Assembly: GCA_050292445.1 (NCBI GenBank)
Contig: JBNKLQ010000099.1
Span: 1 to 19,672 of the forward strand
DNA length: 19,672 bases
DNA from: Leptofilum sp050292445
GTDB lineage: Bacteria; Chloroflexota; Anaerolineae; Promineifilales; Promineifilaceae
Direction: 5' to 3'
Shown here piece after piece: positions 13,493-19,672 of the stretch. Under the pieces are notes generated by a model, which worked only from the letters and a program-made list of their open reading frames with translations, did no database searches and had not been told where the DNA came from. A program made the position numbers and the translations under genes. The stretch's first letter is position 1; every line of letters starts with the position of its first letter.

Positions 13493-14046
13493 GCCACATG
13501 CTCCTCGATAGGCTGCGGTGTCAGCATTTGCTGCAAGCGGGCCAGGCCGCGATGCTGCAAGGATTTCACCGCCCCAATGGGTTTCTCCATGAGGGCAGCC
13601 ACTTCTGCGTTAGAAAAGCCTTCTAAAAATTTGAGGGTGATGACCTGCTGCTGATCAGGCGTGAGCGTTTGCAGAGCGGTGATGACTTGTTCGCCCAACA
13701 AATGCTGTTCGGCCAGCTGGCAGGGCGTGGTGCCGTTGCTGGGCAATGTGTCAGCCAGGGGCAGGTGGTTGCGGTGCGCCTGCCGTCGGTAGAAGTCGAT
13801 GACCAGGTTGTGGGCGGTGCGATAAAGCCACGCCTTGAGCTGCGTTTCGGGGCCATTGCCGTTTTTCAGGGCTGCCAGGAACCGTTCAAAGACAACGGCC
13901 GTTAGTTCCCGCGCTGTCTCGGCATCGTTGACCTGCCGGACGATGTAGCGGAAAAGCAGGGGGTGGTATTGATCGTAAACGGCCGTTAACGCCGTCCGAT
14001 CAAAGTTCTGAGCCTGTTGTAGCAGCTTTTCGTCACAATTCTTCAC
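13489..14046 (-). CDS. RNA polymerase ECF-type sigma factor
   Basis: This is a small sigma-70 family factor (185 residues from my start) that would redirect RNA polymerase to a stress or envelope regulon. Region 2 is clear: ALTAVYDQYHPLLFRYI, the helix AETARELTAVVFERFLAAL, and LKAWLYRTAHNLVIDFYRRQ, the usual -10 recognition and melting part. Region 4 holds ITALQTLTPDQQQVITLKFL and the helix-turn-helix FSNAEVAALMEKPIGAVKSL, which reads the -35. There are three in-frame GTG codons at 14058, 14052 and 14046. I chose 14046 because GAGG lies 6 bases before it; the 14058 start would add four residues. Its stop overlaps the start of the DUF5667 protein, the likely regulator. Two ACGGCCGT octamers lie in its N-terminal part. 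Confidence 0.9.
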   Translation of the reverse strand: MKNCDEKLLQQAQNFDRTALTAVYDQYHPLLFRYIVRQVNDAETARELTAVVFERFLAALKNGNGPETQLKAWLYRTAHNLVIDFYRRQAHRNHLPLADTLPSNGTTPCQLAEQHLLGEQVITALQTLTPDQQQVITLKFLEGFSNAEVAALMEKPIGAVKSLQHRGLARLQQMLTPQPIEEHVA

Positions 14047-14352
14047 AGTCACCCTCACCCATTACAGACGCATGACACGTGCAAAAGATACGGGCAATAA
14101 AGCTACCCATAGGATACAAGAAAAGTATGAAGGAATTGTGTTACTTTCTGGAAAGTTGGAAATTTAGGGTCTGTTCGTTCTAAACGTGGCGAGCTTGGTC
14201 CAATATTCTTACTTTATTTACTCTTTTTTTCTTTAACAGCACCAATTTTTGAGTATACTCTTTAGTGCATTCGGTCAGAATAAGCGTCTAATCGTGAATA
14301 CATCGTAAAACCATGGGGCAACCCTGTATTTATTGCTGGTCGGAAGAAATCT
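14047..14352. other. Divergent intergenic region between sigma factor and histidine kinase
   Basis: This 306-base spacer is AT-rich in its middle. It holds the perfect 10-base palindrome GAGTATACTC (14251-14260), which includes TATACT, a possible -10 for the kinase gene, with TTTAAC 16 bases upstream as a weak -35. GGAAG precedes the kinase ATG by 7 bases. I find no clear promoter for the sigma gene and no other gene. Confidence 0.4.
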
Positions 14353-16266
14353 ATGACCTCTGAGATTGATAAGACAAGATTAGGCATCACATTTAATAGA
14401 ATTGCGCGGGATATAGTGGACGCGCTTGGCTATGTTGGTGCCATGGTTGCCCTGCTCGAAGAGGACGGTGCTTTGCCGGTTTATGCATTTTACGTTGATC
14501 CCAAACTGGCCACATTGGAGCAGGTAAATCAATGGGAAGATCGCATTTCCAAGGTATTAAGAAGACCTATCTCACTTTCTGATCCTAAACTGGCACGCGT
14601 TCATGTTTATGATAAACAATACAAAGACAATCTCAGTGTTCAGGCTTTTCAAAGTAAGAAACCTTTAGTCAAAGATGATCTGTTTTCACTTTTTACGCCG
14701 ATCATCCCCCAAAATAAATTAACAAGATCTATTGTAAATGGCGTTATTCAGCCAGCATTAGGTATTAAAGAAGTTGTGGCTGTTCCCTTCTTTTTGGACT
14801 CGTCAAACGGCAAAGAACCGCAGATTGTTGGCAATTTGTTTGCTGCCAAAAGAACACCAATTTCGCAGCAGGATATTCAAATATTGATCTCTTTTGGTCG
14901 CCATGCTGCGGCGGCTATTGAAATTGAGCGGCGACGATTGCAAGTATTGCAGGTCGCCAAATATCTTACAACCGAGATTCAGACAAAAATAAGAAAAGAA
15001 GAAAATATGCTCCAGCAAATTGCCGAAGGTGTCGTCAACGTGCTCGGTTATGTGGGGGCAATGGTGGCGACCTACAACCAGGATGATGACTCGCTGCCTG
15101 TTCAGGCTTTTTACGTCGATCCCCAGTTGGCCATGCCTGAGCAAATACAGACCTGGGAAAATAGACTCTCCACGCTGTTGGGCAAGAAGATCAGCATCTC
15201 TGATCCGGATGTGGCAAAAGTGTACATCAATAAACCGGGCTATGAAGATAATTTGAGCGTCCGGGCGGTGAAGCAGGTTAAGCCCATTGTGAACGATGAT
15301 CTGGCCTCTCTTTTTACGCCTATCATCCCCGTAAATACGTTAACAAAACCAGTGATTTCTCTCGTTCAAAGGGTCTTGAAAATCTCGCAGGTTATTGCCA
15401 TCCCGTTTTTCCTTATCGCTCCTGACGGTGGCGATCCGCAGATTGTTGGTAATTTATTTGCGGCCACCCGACATCCTGCTGGATTTCAAAATGAAGAAAT
15501 TGAGCTGCTGCAAGCGTTTGGCCAACAGGCCGCAGCGGGAATTTTAAATGCGCAGCTTTACCGGGAGATTGATGAACAGCGAGAGGTGGCGCAAGTGTTT
15601 GGTAAGATGGCGTTTAGTGCCTCTAAATCCATTCACCAATTTAGAAATGATATTGGTTTTGTTCGCGGGCAGCTTCAATTGCTGCCTTATCTTGAACAAT
15701 TTCCAGAAGCGCAGAGAAAAGAAATTATCGCTTCAGCACCAAAGGTTATTGAACGCCTGGATGATATTCGTGATCGACTGGAGCAGTTACATGAACCTTG
15801 GCGTCCGGTAAAACCAAAGCCGACCAATATCAATACCTGTTTGCAAAATGCCTGCCTCAAGATCGTTCCAGACAACAATTCCGCTATTGATGTGCACTTG
15901 CACTTAAATGAGGATTTGCCATTGGTCGAAACCTCATCTGATATGTTGACGGAAGCGTTTAGCATTCTGATAAAAAATGCCTTTGAGGCGATTCAGAAGA
16001 AAGAGAGTGGGAACGGATTATTGACCATATCAAGTGACCTGGTTGGTGACTCTCAAATTTTGGTCAAAGTAGAAGACAATGGCTCTGGTATCAAAGAAGA
16101 AAATCTCAAGAATGTTTTCAAAATGCGCTGGAGCACCAAAGAGTCAGGTTTGGGGTTTGGCCTATTTTGGGCCAATGATTTTATTGAAGGCCTGGGCGGG
16201 AAGATTGGAGTGGAGAGCGTCTGGCACGAAGGCACGACTTTCCAGATTTATCTGCCAATGAAGTAG
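14353..16266 (+). CDS. Soluble histidine kinase with two duplicated GAF domains
   Basis: A 637-residue cytosolic sensor kinase with no membrane segments. Two GAF-like domains (about 12-190 and 215-400) are plainly copies of one another at an offset of 206-207 residues: GYVGAMVA (26 and 232), FYVDP (46 and 253), DNLSV (92 and 299), LFTPIIP (113 and 320), QIVGNLFAA (157 and 363). The kinase core has a phospho-acceptor candidate H428 in SIHQFRND, the N box ILIKNAFEAI (N542), the G1 box VEDNGSGI (573-580), FKMRWSTKES (589-598) and the G2 box GLGFGLFWA (599-607), so ATP binding should be intact. The H box is not the classical form. No response regulator is adjacent, so it is an orphan in this window. 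The ligand of the GAF pair is unknown. The gene stands alone on the plus strand. Confidence 0.9.
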   Translation: MTSEIDKTRLGITFNRIARDIVDALGYVGAMVALLEEDGALPVYAFYVDPKLATLEQVNQWEDRISKVLRRPISLSDPKLARVHVYDKQYKDNLSVQAFQSKKPLVKDDLFSLFTPIIPQNKLTRSIVNGVIQPALGIKEVVAVPFFLDSSNGKEPQIVGNLFAAKRTPISQQDIQILISFGRHAAAAIEIERRRLQVLQVAKYLTTEIQTKIRKEENMLQQIAEGVVNVLGYVGAMVATYNQDDDSLPVQAFYVDPQLAMPEQIQTWENRLSTLLGKKISISDPDVAKVYINKPGYEDNLSVRAVKQVKPIVNDDLASLFTPIIPVNTLTKPVISLVQRVLKISQVIAIPFFLIAPDGGDPQIVGNLFAATRHPAGFQNEEIELLQAFGQQAAAGILNAQLYREIDEQREVAQVFGKMAFSASKSIHQFRNDIGFVRGQLQLLPYLEQFPEAQRKEIIASAPKVIERLDDIRDRLEQLHEPWRPVKPKPTNINTCLQNACLKIVPDNNSAIDVHLHLNEDLPLVETSSDMLTEAFSILIKNAFEAIQKKESGNGLLTISSDLVGDSQILVKVEDNGSGIKEENLKNVFKMRWSTKESGLGFGLFWANDFIEGLGGKIGVESVWHEGTTFQIYLPMK

Positions 16267-16315
16267 ACATAATATAGCAGAGTTTTGTTTATATTTGTTC
16301 AGGGTGGGCAAACGA

Positions 16316-16345
16316 GACGGAACGCTGATATTGCAGCGTTCCGTC
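16316..16345. terminator. Terminator-like hairpin between convergent genes
   Basis: GACGGAACGCTG (16316-16327) and its exact complement (16334-16345) form a 12-base stem with a 6-base loop, placed between the convergent kinase and secreted-protein genes. Neither side has a good T-run, so it may rely on the stem alone or on Rho. A weaker stem, ATGTTG with CAACAT, follows at 16360-16379. Confidence 0.5.
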
Positions 16346-16392
16346 AGAGTACAGAAAGTATGTTGATTTTTAGCAACATCTGTTTGATGTGC

Positions 16393-17082
16393 TTATCTGC
16401 GAATAATGGGTAGATACAGTTTACGAATATCCCCCACCATACTGCCATCTGCGTTGTGCAGCGGTAATGCTTCCATAAAAAGGGGTGGATAATTTACTGG
16501 GTCCAAGACCTGTGCCGTGCAAATCACGCCTGGGTCACTACTCAAAACACGTCCCGATCCCTGAAAGATGGCGTCCGTGCCTGGAACACCACCCAGGAGC
16601 ACATCCTCAAAATAAATTGTGGTGTTCTGGGTGCTGAAGGTAAAAGTGCGGTTGGGGGGCATGGTAACGGTGCCGGTAAAAACATCTGTACCGTTATACT
16701 GAAAAACCTGGACTTCAACCTGGGTATCGGTGCTGCCGATATTGGTACAGTGAATAGAGGTTGCTTCTTTGCGATTGGTAGAGCCTTGCTCGCCATCATC
16801 CGATACACCACTAAAGCGATACAATGTGCTTAACCCTTCAACCGCTAAATCTGCATCAGCTTCGTTAATGTGACCAAAACCGCTGGCGCCCGCTATACCT
16901 TCGCCTGGTTTTAAGGTCTGCGATGTTTGGTTTTCAGCTGCGCGTGCTGCCTGCCCTGCCTCACCTTCAAGGTAAGGTTTGGTGTTACCATCCTGGGCTT
17001 GAACACCAATAATCAACATGCTAATGATGAGGATACCTGCGGCGATGAGGGGAACTGAGATTTTAAAGATTCTTTTTTTCAT
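16393..17082 (-). CDS. Secreted protein of unknown function with YLPII C-terminal tail
   Basis: I do not recognise a family. The 229-residue product starts MKKRIFKISVPLIAAGILII and has a clear signal peptide (basic start, hydrophobic core to about 26, probable cleavage after VQA at 29). The mature part is rich in T, N, G and S and looks beta-rich, with two cysteines (SIHCTNIGS and GVICTAQV) that could form a disulfide once exported. The segments QVEVQVFQYNG, PNRTFTFSTQNTTIYF and VLSSDPGVICTAQVLD suggest a beta-sandwich. It ends in DIRKLYLPIIRR, a hydrophobic then basic tail resembling one I associate with exported proteins of Anaerolineae. The ribosome-binding site GGAGGA is strong, 6 bases before the ATG. 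No octamer ACGGCCGT occurs in it. Confidence 0.75.
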   Translation of the reverse strand: MKKRIFKISVPLIAAGILIISMLIIGVQAQDGNTKPYLEGEAGQAARAAENQTSQTLKPGEGIAGASGFGHINEADADLAVEGLSTLYRFSGVSDDGEQGSTNRKEATSIHCTNIGSTDTQVEVQVFQYNGTDVFTGTVTMPPNRTFTFSTQNTTIYFEDVLLGGVPGTDAIFQGSGRVLSSDPGVICTAQVLDPVNYPPLFMEALPLHNADGSMVGDIRKLYLPIIRR

Positions 17083-17276
17083 GCTTGTCCTCCGATGCTT
17101 AAATATGTTGATAAACGTATGTTTTCCACTAAGGATGAACGAGGATAACGATCGATTTCCTTGACCAACATTTTAAGTAAAGGCGAATGGGTTCGGAGTA
17201 AACTGCTTTTCATTGTTGGATAACCCAATTTTGGGTCAACTGGAGAAGGAAAAAGAGGTAGCGTAGGAGGGGAGGA

Positions 17277-17338
17277 ACTGGTAATCCTGTGCCGGGATGA
17301 CGCCGCCGATGACAACCATAATGTCAGAACGGCCGAAT
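17277..17338 (-). pseudogene. Relic of a methylmalonyl-CoA mutase B12-domain coding region
   Basis: 17281-17340 matches 18205-18264, inside the intact mutase gene, at 53 of 60 positions in the same orientation. Translated on the minus strand it reads KFGRSDIMVVIGGVIPAQDY then QFL, against RYGRSDIMVVIGGVIPAQDY then QFL in the intact gene. Nearly all base differences are silent. After QFL the match ends and a stop follows about 14 codons later. The relic begins immediately after the vapC stop codon. It is too short to be functional. Confidence 0.75.
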
Positions 17339-17758
17339 TTAGTTTTTCTTACGGGTAAGTGCCTGGATTTCAACTTCGTTTGCTAACTGCAAAAGCTCTG
17401 GATCACCAGTGAGCAATGCGGCATTTAATTCAACTGCAGCAGCGGCAGCAAAGGCATCGGCATAGGAAATGGTATGAGCCATTTTTAGTCGGGCAGCTGC
17501 TACCACACGTGGCTCGTCTGCCTGCAAAATTTGAATTGGTAGCCGTTTGAGTTGCGCAAAAAATTCGTTGGCTGCCACGCTTCCTCGGCTACGCCCCAAA
17601 ATGTAGTAGATCTCACCTAAATTAATGATCGAGAGCGCTAGAAAAACATCGCCGTTGGCTGCTTGCTGCAAAAGTACCTCAACCTGGTCTGAGGCTGGCT
17701 GTTCCTTGTTTAACAAGGCGATCAATGCCCAGCTATCCAGCACGAAGCGATTGTTCAC
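17339..17758 (-). CDS. vapC: PIN-domain ribonuclease toxin (VapC-like)
   Basis: A 139-residue PIN-domain protein, the toxin of a type II toxin-antitoxin pair; VapC toxins are magnesium-dependent RNases, often cutting tRNA or rRNA. The four acidic active-site positions are recognisable: D8 in FVLDSWALIALL, E49 in INLGEIYYIL, D101 in ISYADAFAAAAA and D119 in LLTGDPELL. The start is GTG at 17758, preceded by AAGGA with an 8-base spacing, and lies inside the last 26 bases of vapB, so the two are coupled. The target RNA cannot be predicted. It ends exactly where the mutase relic begins. Confidence 0.9.
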   Translation of the reverse strand: MNNRFVLDSWALIALLNKEQPASDQVEVLLQQAANGDVFLALSIINLGEIYYILGRSRGSVAANEFFAQLKRLPIQILQADEPRVVAAARLKMAHTISYADAFAAAAAVELNAALLTGDPELLQLANEVEIQALTRKKN

Positions 17759-18005
17759 GTTGAATATCCTTGTTGATTTCTTGCTGATGTTCTGCTTCTA
17801 ATTCATCTAGCAATTCAGTTCCATGGGCAATTTGCCGTAGTTTAGTCAAGATTTGTTGTAATTCTTCTTGTTTAACGATGGGTTGCAAAATGATCTTGCC
17901 ATCGACAATATCCACTTCAAATTCTGCACCAGATTTGAGCTGAAGTTCTTGTCTTATATGTTTAGGTATAATCAGCTGCCCTTTTGAGGATAATTTCACA
18001 GACAT
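17733..18005 (-). CDS. vapB: AbrB/SpoVT-type antitoxin (VapB-like)
   Basis: A 90-residue protein with an N-terminal swapped-hairpin AbrB/SpoVT DNA-binding domain, VKLSSKGQLIIPKHIRQEL (3-21) and AEFEVDIVDGKIILQPI (27-43). A charged helical C-terminal half (about 45-90) would wrap and inhibit the VapC toxin. GGAG lies 8 bases before the ATG. It is the first gene of a two-gene operon with its own promoter and an inverted repeat over the -10, which fits autorepression by VapB or the VapBC complex. Confidence 0.9.
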   Translation of the reverse strand: MSVKLSSKGQLIIPKHIRQELQLKSGAEFEVDIVDGKIILQPIVKQEELQQILTKLRQIAHGTELLDELEAEHQQEINKDIQREQSLRAG

Positions 18006-18018
18006 CGTTTGTACTCCG

Positions 18019-18079
18019 TAGAATTCTTACTTTTTTCAATAATGTAAGACATTCTAATCTTTTTTGAGACAAAGGTCAA
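18019..18079 (-). promoter_or_regulatory. vapBC promoter with overlapping operator
   Basis: On the minus strand TTGACC (18074-18079) and TAGAAT (18051-18056) are 17 bases apart, a good housekeeping promoter. TAGAATGTCTTAC (complement of 18044-18056), which begins at the -10, is repeated in inverted form at 18019-18030 with one extra or changed base. The arms are 13 bases apart. An operator over the -10 and start site is typical of autoregulated toxin-antitoxin operons. Confidence 0.7.
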
Positions 18080-18093
18080 AATAAGGACTCAAA

Positions 18094-19672
18094 TTATTTA
18101 TGCCCTAAACGATTTTGCAGTTCCTCTAGCACTTTTTGGGCCGCGACGGGAATGATGGTGCCGGGGCCAAAGATGGCGGCCGCACCATGGTCATGCAAAA
18201 ATTGGTAATCTTGGGCCGGGATGACGCCGCCGATGACGACCATGATGTCGGAACGGCCGTATCTCCCCAATTCCTCCACCAACTGCGGCAGCAACGTCTT
18301 GTGCCCCGCCGCTAGCGAGCTGATCCCCACCACATGCACGTCGTTTTCGATGGCCTGTTTGGCCACCTCAGCCGGGGTTTGGAAGAGGGGGCCGATGTCC
18401 ACATCGAAGCCGAGGTCGGCGAAGGCGGTGGCCACGACTTTTGCACCACGGTCATGCCCGTCCTGGCCGATTTTGGCCACCATAATGCGCGGGCGGCGAC
18501 CCTCTTGCTGTTCAAATTCGTCGGCCATTTGGCGCACGGTTTCAATCTCCATTTTTGCTCCAAATTCGCTGCTGTAAACGCCGCCAATCGAGCGGATGGT
18601 GGCTTTGTGCCGACCCCAGACCTGCTCCAGCGCGCCGGAAATCTCGCCCAGGCTGGCGCGGGCGCGGGCGGCGTTGACGGCCAGTTCCAGCAAATTCCCT
18701 TCACCGGATTCGGCGGCGGTGGTGAGGGCGTGAAGTGCTTTTTCAACGGCGGCAGTATCGCGATTGGCGCGTAATTCTGCTAAACGAGCAATTTGGGAGT
18801 GGCGAACGGCCGTATTATCCACCTCCAAAATATCAAGCGCATCTTCGGTATCCAGCCGGTATTTGTTCACGCCCACAATCGTTTCCTGGCCGGAATCGAT
18901 GAGCGCCTGACGGCGGGCGGCCGCTTCCTCGATGCGCATTTTGGGCAGGCCCGTTTCCAATGCCTTGGCCATACCGCCCAACGCTTCCACCTCCTGGATG
19001 TGGCCCCAGGCACGCTGGGCCAGCTCATGGGTGAGCGTTTCGACCAAATAGGACCCGGCCCACGGATCGACGGTGCGGGTGATGCCCGTTTCGTGCTGCA
19101 AATAAAGCTGCGTGTTGCGGGCGATGCGCGCCGAGAAGTCGGTGGGCAGGGCGATGGCTTCGTCCAGGGCGTTGGTGTGCAGCGATTGGGTGCCGCCAAA
19201 GGCCGCCGCCATCGCTTCCAGGCAGGTGCGGGCCACGTTGTTGTACGGGTCCTGCTCCGTCAGGCTCCAGCCGGAGGTTTGGCAATGGGTGCGCAAAGCC
19301 ATCGACTTGTCGTTTTGCGGATTAAACTGCTTGACGATTTTGGCCCACAGCAGTCGCGCGGCGCGCATTTTGGCAATCTCCATGAACACATTCATGCCAA
19401 TCGCCCAGAAAAAGGAGATGCGCGGGGCGAAGTCGTCGATGTTCATCCCCGCTTTAAGCCCGGTCCGCACATATTCCAGGCCATCGGCCAGGGTGTAACC
19501 CAGCTCCAAATCGGCCGGCGCGCCAGCCTCCTGCATGTGGTAGCCGGAGATACTGATACTGTTGAATTTGGGCATGTGTTGGGAGGTAAAGGCAAAGATG
19601 TCGGCGATGATTCGGACGGATGGCTCCGGAGGATAGATATAGGTGTTCCGCACCATATACTCTTTGAGAATA
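18094..19672 (-). CDS. scpA: Methylmalonyl-CoA mutase, large catalytic chain with B12 domain, 5'-truncated by the window edge
   Basis: This adenosylcobalamin enzyme interconverts (R)-methylmalonyl-CoA and succinyl-CoA (also named mutB or mcmA). The frame is open to the right edge; residues ILKEY precede the ATG at 19656, matching the family interior, so that ATG is internal. The visible part is the end of the substrate barrel, with MVRNTYIYPPEPSVRIIADI and SISISGYHMQEAGA. The His of GYH corresponds to H244, and the Arg of MVRN to R207, of the Propionibacterium enzyme. That Arg favours methylmalonyl-CoA over isobutyryl-CoA, where Gln is found. A linker is followed by the B12-binding domain with the lower-ligand motif D-G-H-D-R-G (His near 18454-18456), GISSLAAGH and VVIGGVIPAQDY. 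It ends NRLGHK. The gene is richer in GC than vapBC beside it. Confidence 0.95.
   Translation of the reverse strand, partial: ILKEYMVRNTYIYPPEPSVRIIADIFAFTSQHMPKFNSISISGYHMQEAGAPADLELGYTLADGLEYVRTGLKAGMNIDDFAPRISFFWAIGMNVFMEIAKMRAARLLWAKIVKQFNPQNDKSMALRTHCQTSGWSLTEQDPYNNVARTCLEAMAAAFGGTQSLHTNALDEAIALPTDFSARIARNTQLYLQHETGITRTVDPWAGSYLVETLTHELAQRAWGHIQEVEALGGMAKALETGLPKMRIEEAAARRQALIDSGQETIVGVNKYRLDTEDALDILEVDNTAVRHSQIARLAELRANRDTAAVEKALHALTTAAESGEGNLLELAVNAARARASLGEISGALEQVWGRHKATIRSIGGVYSSEFGAKMEIETVRQMADEFEQQEGRRPRIMVAKIGQDGHDRGAKVVATAFADLGFDVDIGPLFQTPAEVAKQAIENDVHVVGISSLAAGHKTLLPQLVEELGRYGRSDIMVVIGGVIPAQDYQFLHDHGAAAIFGPGTIIPVAAQKVLEELQNRLGHK

Larger units (their letters stand above)
1429..18813. 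repeat. Dispersed palindromic octamer ACGGCCGT, 23 copies
   Basis: Copies start at 1429, 1962, 2257, 2506, 2588, 3446, 3553, 3977, 5369, 5788, 6476, 7324, 8861, 9016, 9280, 9392, 12043, 13338, 13422, 13895, 13979, 18253 and 18806. Sixteen are preceded by A. Twenty are in coding sequence (all minus-strand genes): twelve read Thr-Ala-Val, six read x-Gly-Arg and two read Arg-Pro; three are intergenic. Use of all three phases means the signal is at DNA level. Confidence 0.9.

Noticed and set aside
17079..17315. A 78-codon minus-strand frame whose stop overlaps the start of the secreted protein
   Set aside because: The overlap looks like coupling, but the first part runs through the region next to the mutase relic in a different frame, there is no ribosome-binding site, and the composition is not convincing. 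I keep it as doubtful rather than a gene.

Overview
This window looks like a piece of a Chloroflexota chromosome, probably Anaerolineae or a close relative. That is an inference from gene content: a DUF5667-type protein next to an ECF sigma factor, a YabE-like G5/3D cell-wall protein beside rsmA, a GlyA-GcvT fusion, B12-dependent methylmalonyl-CoA mutase, and secreted proteins ending in a YLPII-type tail. No rRNA or tRNA gene is visible to settle it. Base composition is moderate, and nearly all genes lie on the minus strand. Both edges cut genes: an ABC-2 type permease at the left and methylmalonyl-CoA mutase at the right.

Layout. 1-722 is the end of a membrane permease (+). 823-4215 is a minus-strand block running YabE-like protein, rsmA/ksgA, adenosine deaminase; the last two overlap by 4 bases. 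4249-5660 is rich in RNA and repeats: two REP-like palindrome pairs, the signal recognition particle RNA with its own terminator, a purine-type phosphoribosyltransferase with a good promoter, and a possible unidentified small RNA ending in a strong bidirectional terminator. 5661-8744 is one 1027-residue protein joining serine hydroxymethyltransferase to glycine-cleavage T protein. 8971-10476 is an MscS channel with a cyclic-nucleotide-binding domain, and 10657-11976 is an MFS transporter. 12173-14046 is an ECF sigma factor overlapping a membrane-anchored DUF5667 protein with a repetitive acidic, cysteine-containing tail. 14353-16266 (+) is a histidine kinase with two duplicated GAF domains. 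16393-18005 holds a secreted protein, a short relic of a mutase gene and a VapBC toxin-antitoxin pair. 18094-19672 is methylmalonyl-CoA mutase.

The strongest non-gene signal is the palindromic octamer ACGGCCGT, which I count 23 times where about 0.3 would be expected by chance. It falls in all three reading-frame phases of genes and also between genes, so it is selected or propagated as DNA, much like HIP1 in cyanobacteria. It is absent from 13987-18252, the stretch holding the kinase, the secreted protein and VapBC. Other striking points are hairpins built from 7- or 8-base tandem units around rsmA and the SRP RNA gene, a degenerate T-protein-like half domain inside the GlyA-GcvT fusion, and a 23-codon mutase relic that, with the intact mutase gene, flanks vapBC as direct repeats.

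Most genes look like single-gene or two-gene transcription units. Coupled pairs are rsmA-add (ATGA overlap), sigma-DUF5667 (ATGA overlap) and vapB-vapC (26-base overlap). The GlyA-GcvT fusion would channel one-carbon units between glycine, serine and tetrahydrofolate, and the mutase would feed propionate-type carbon into succinyl-CoA.
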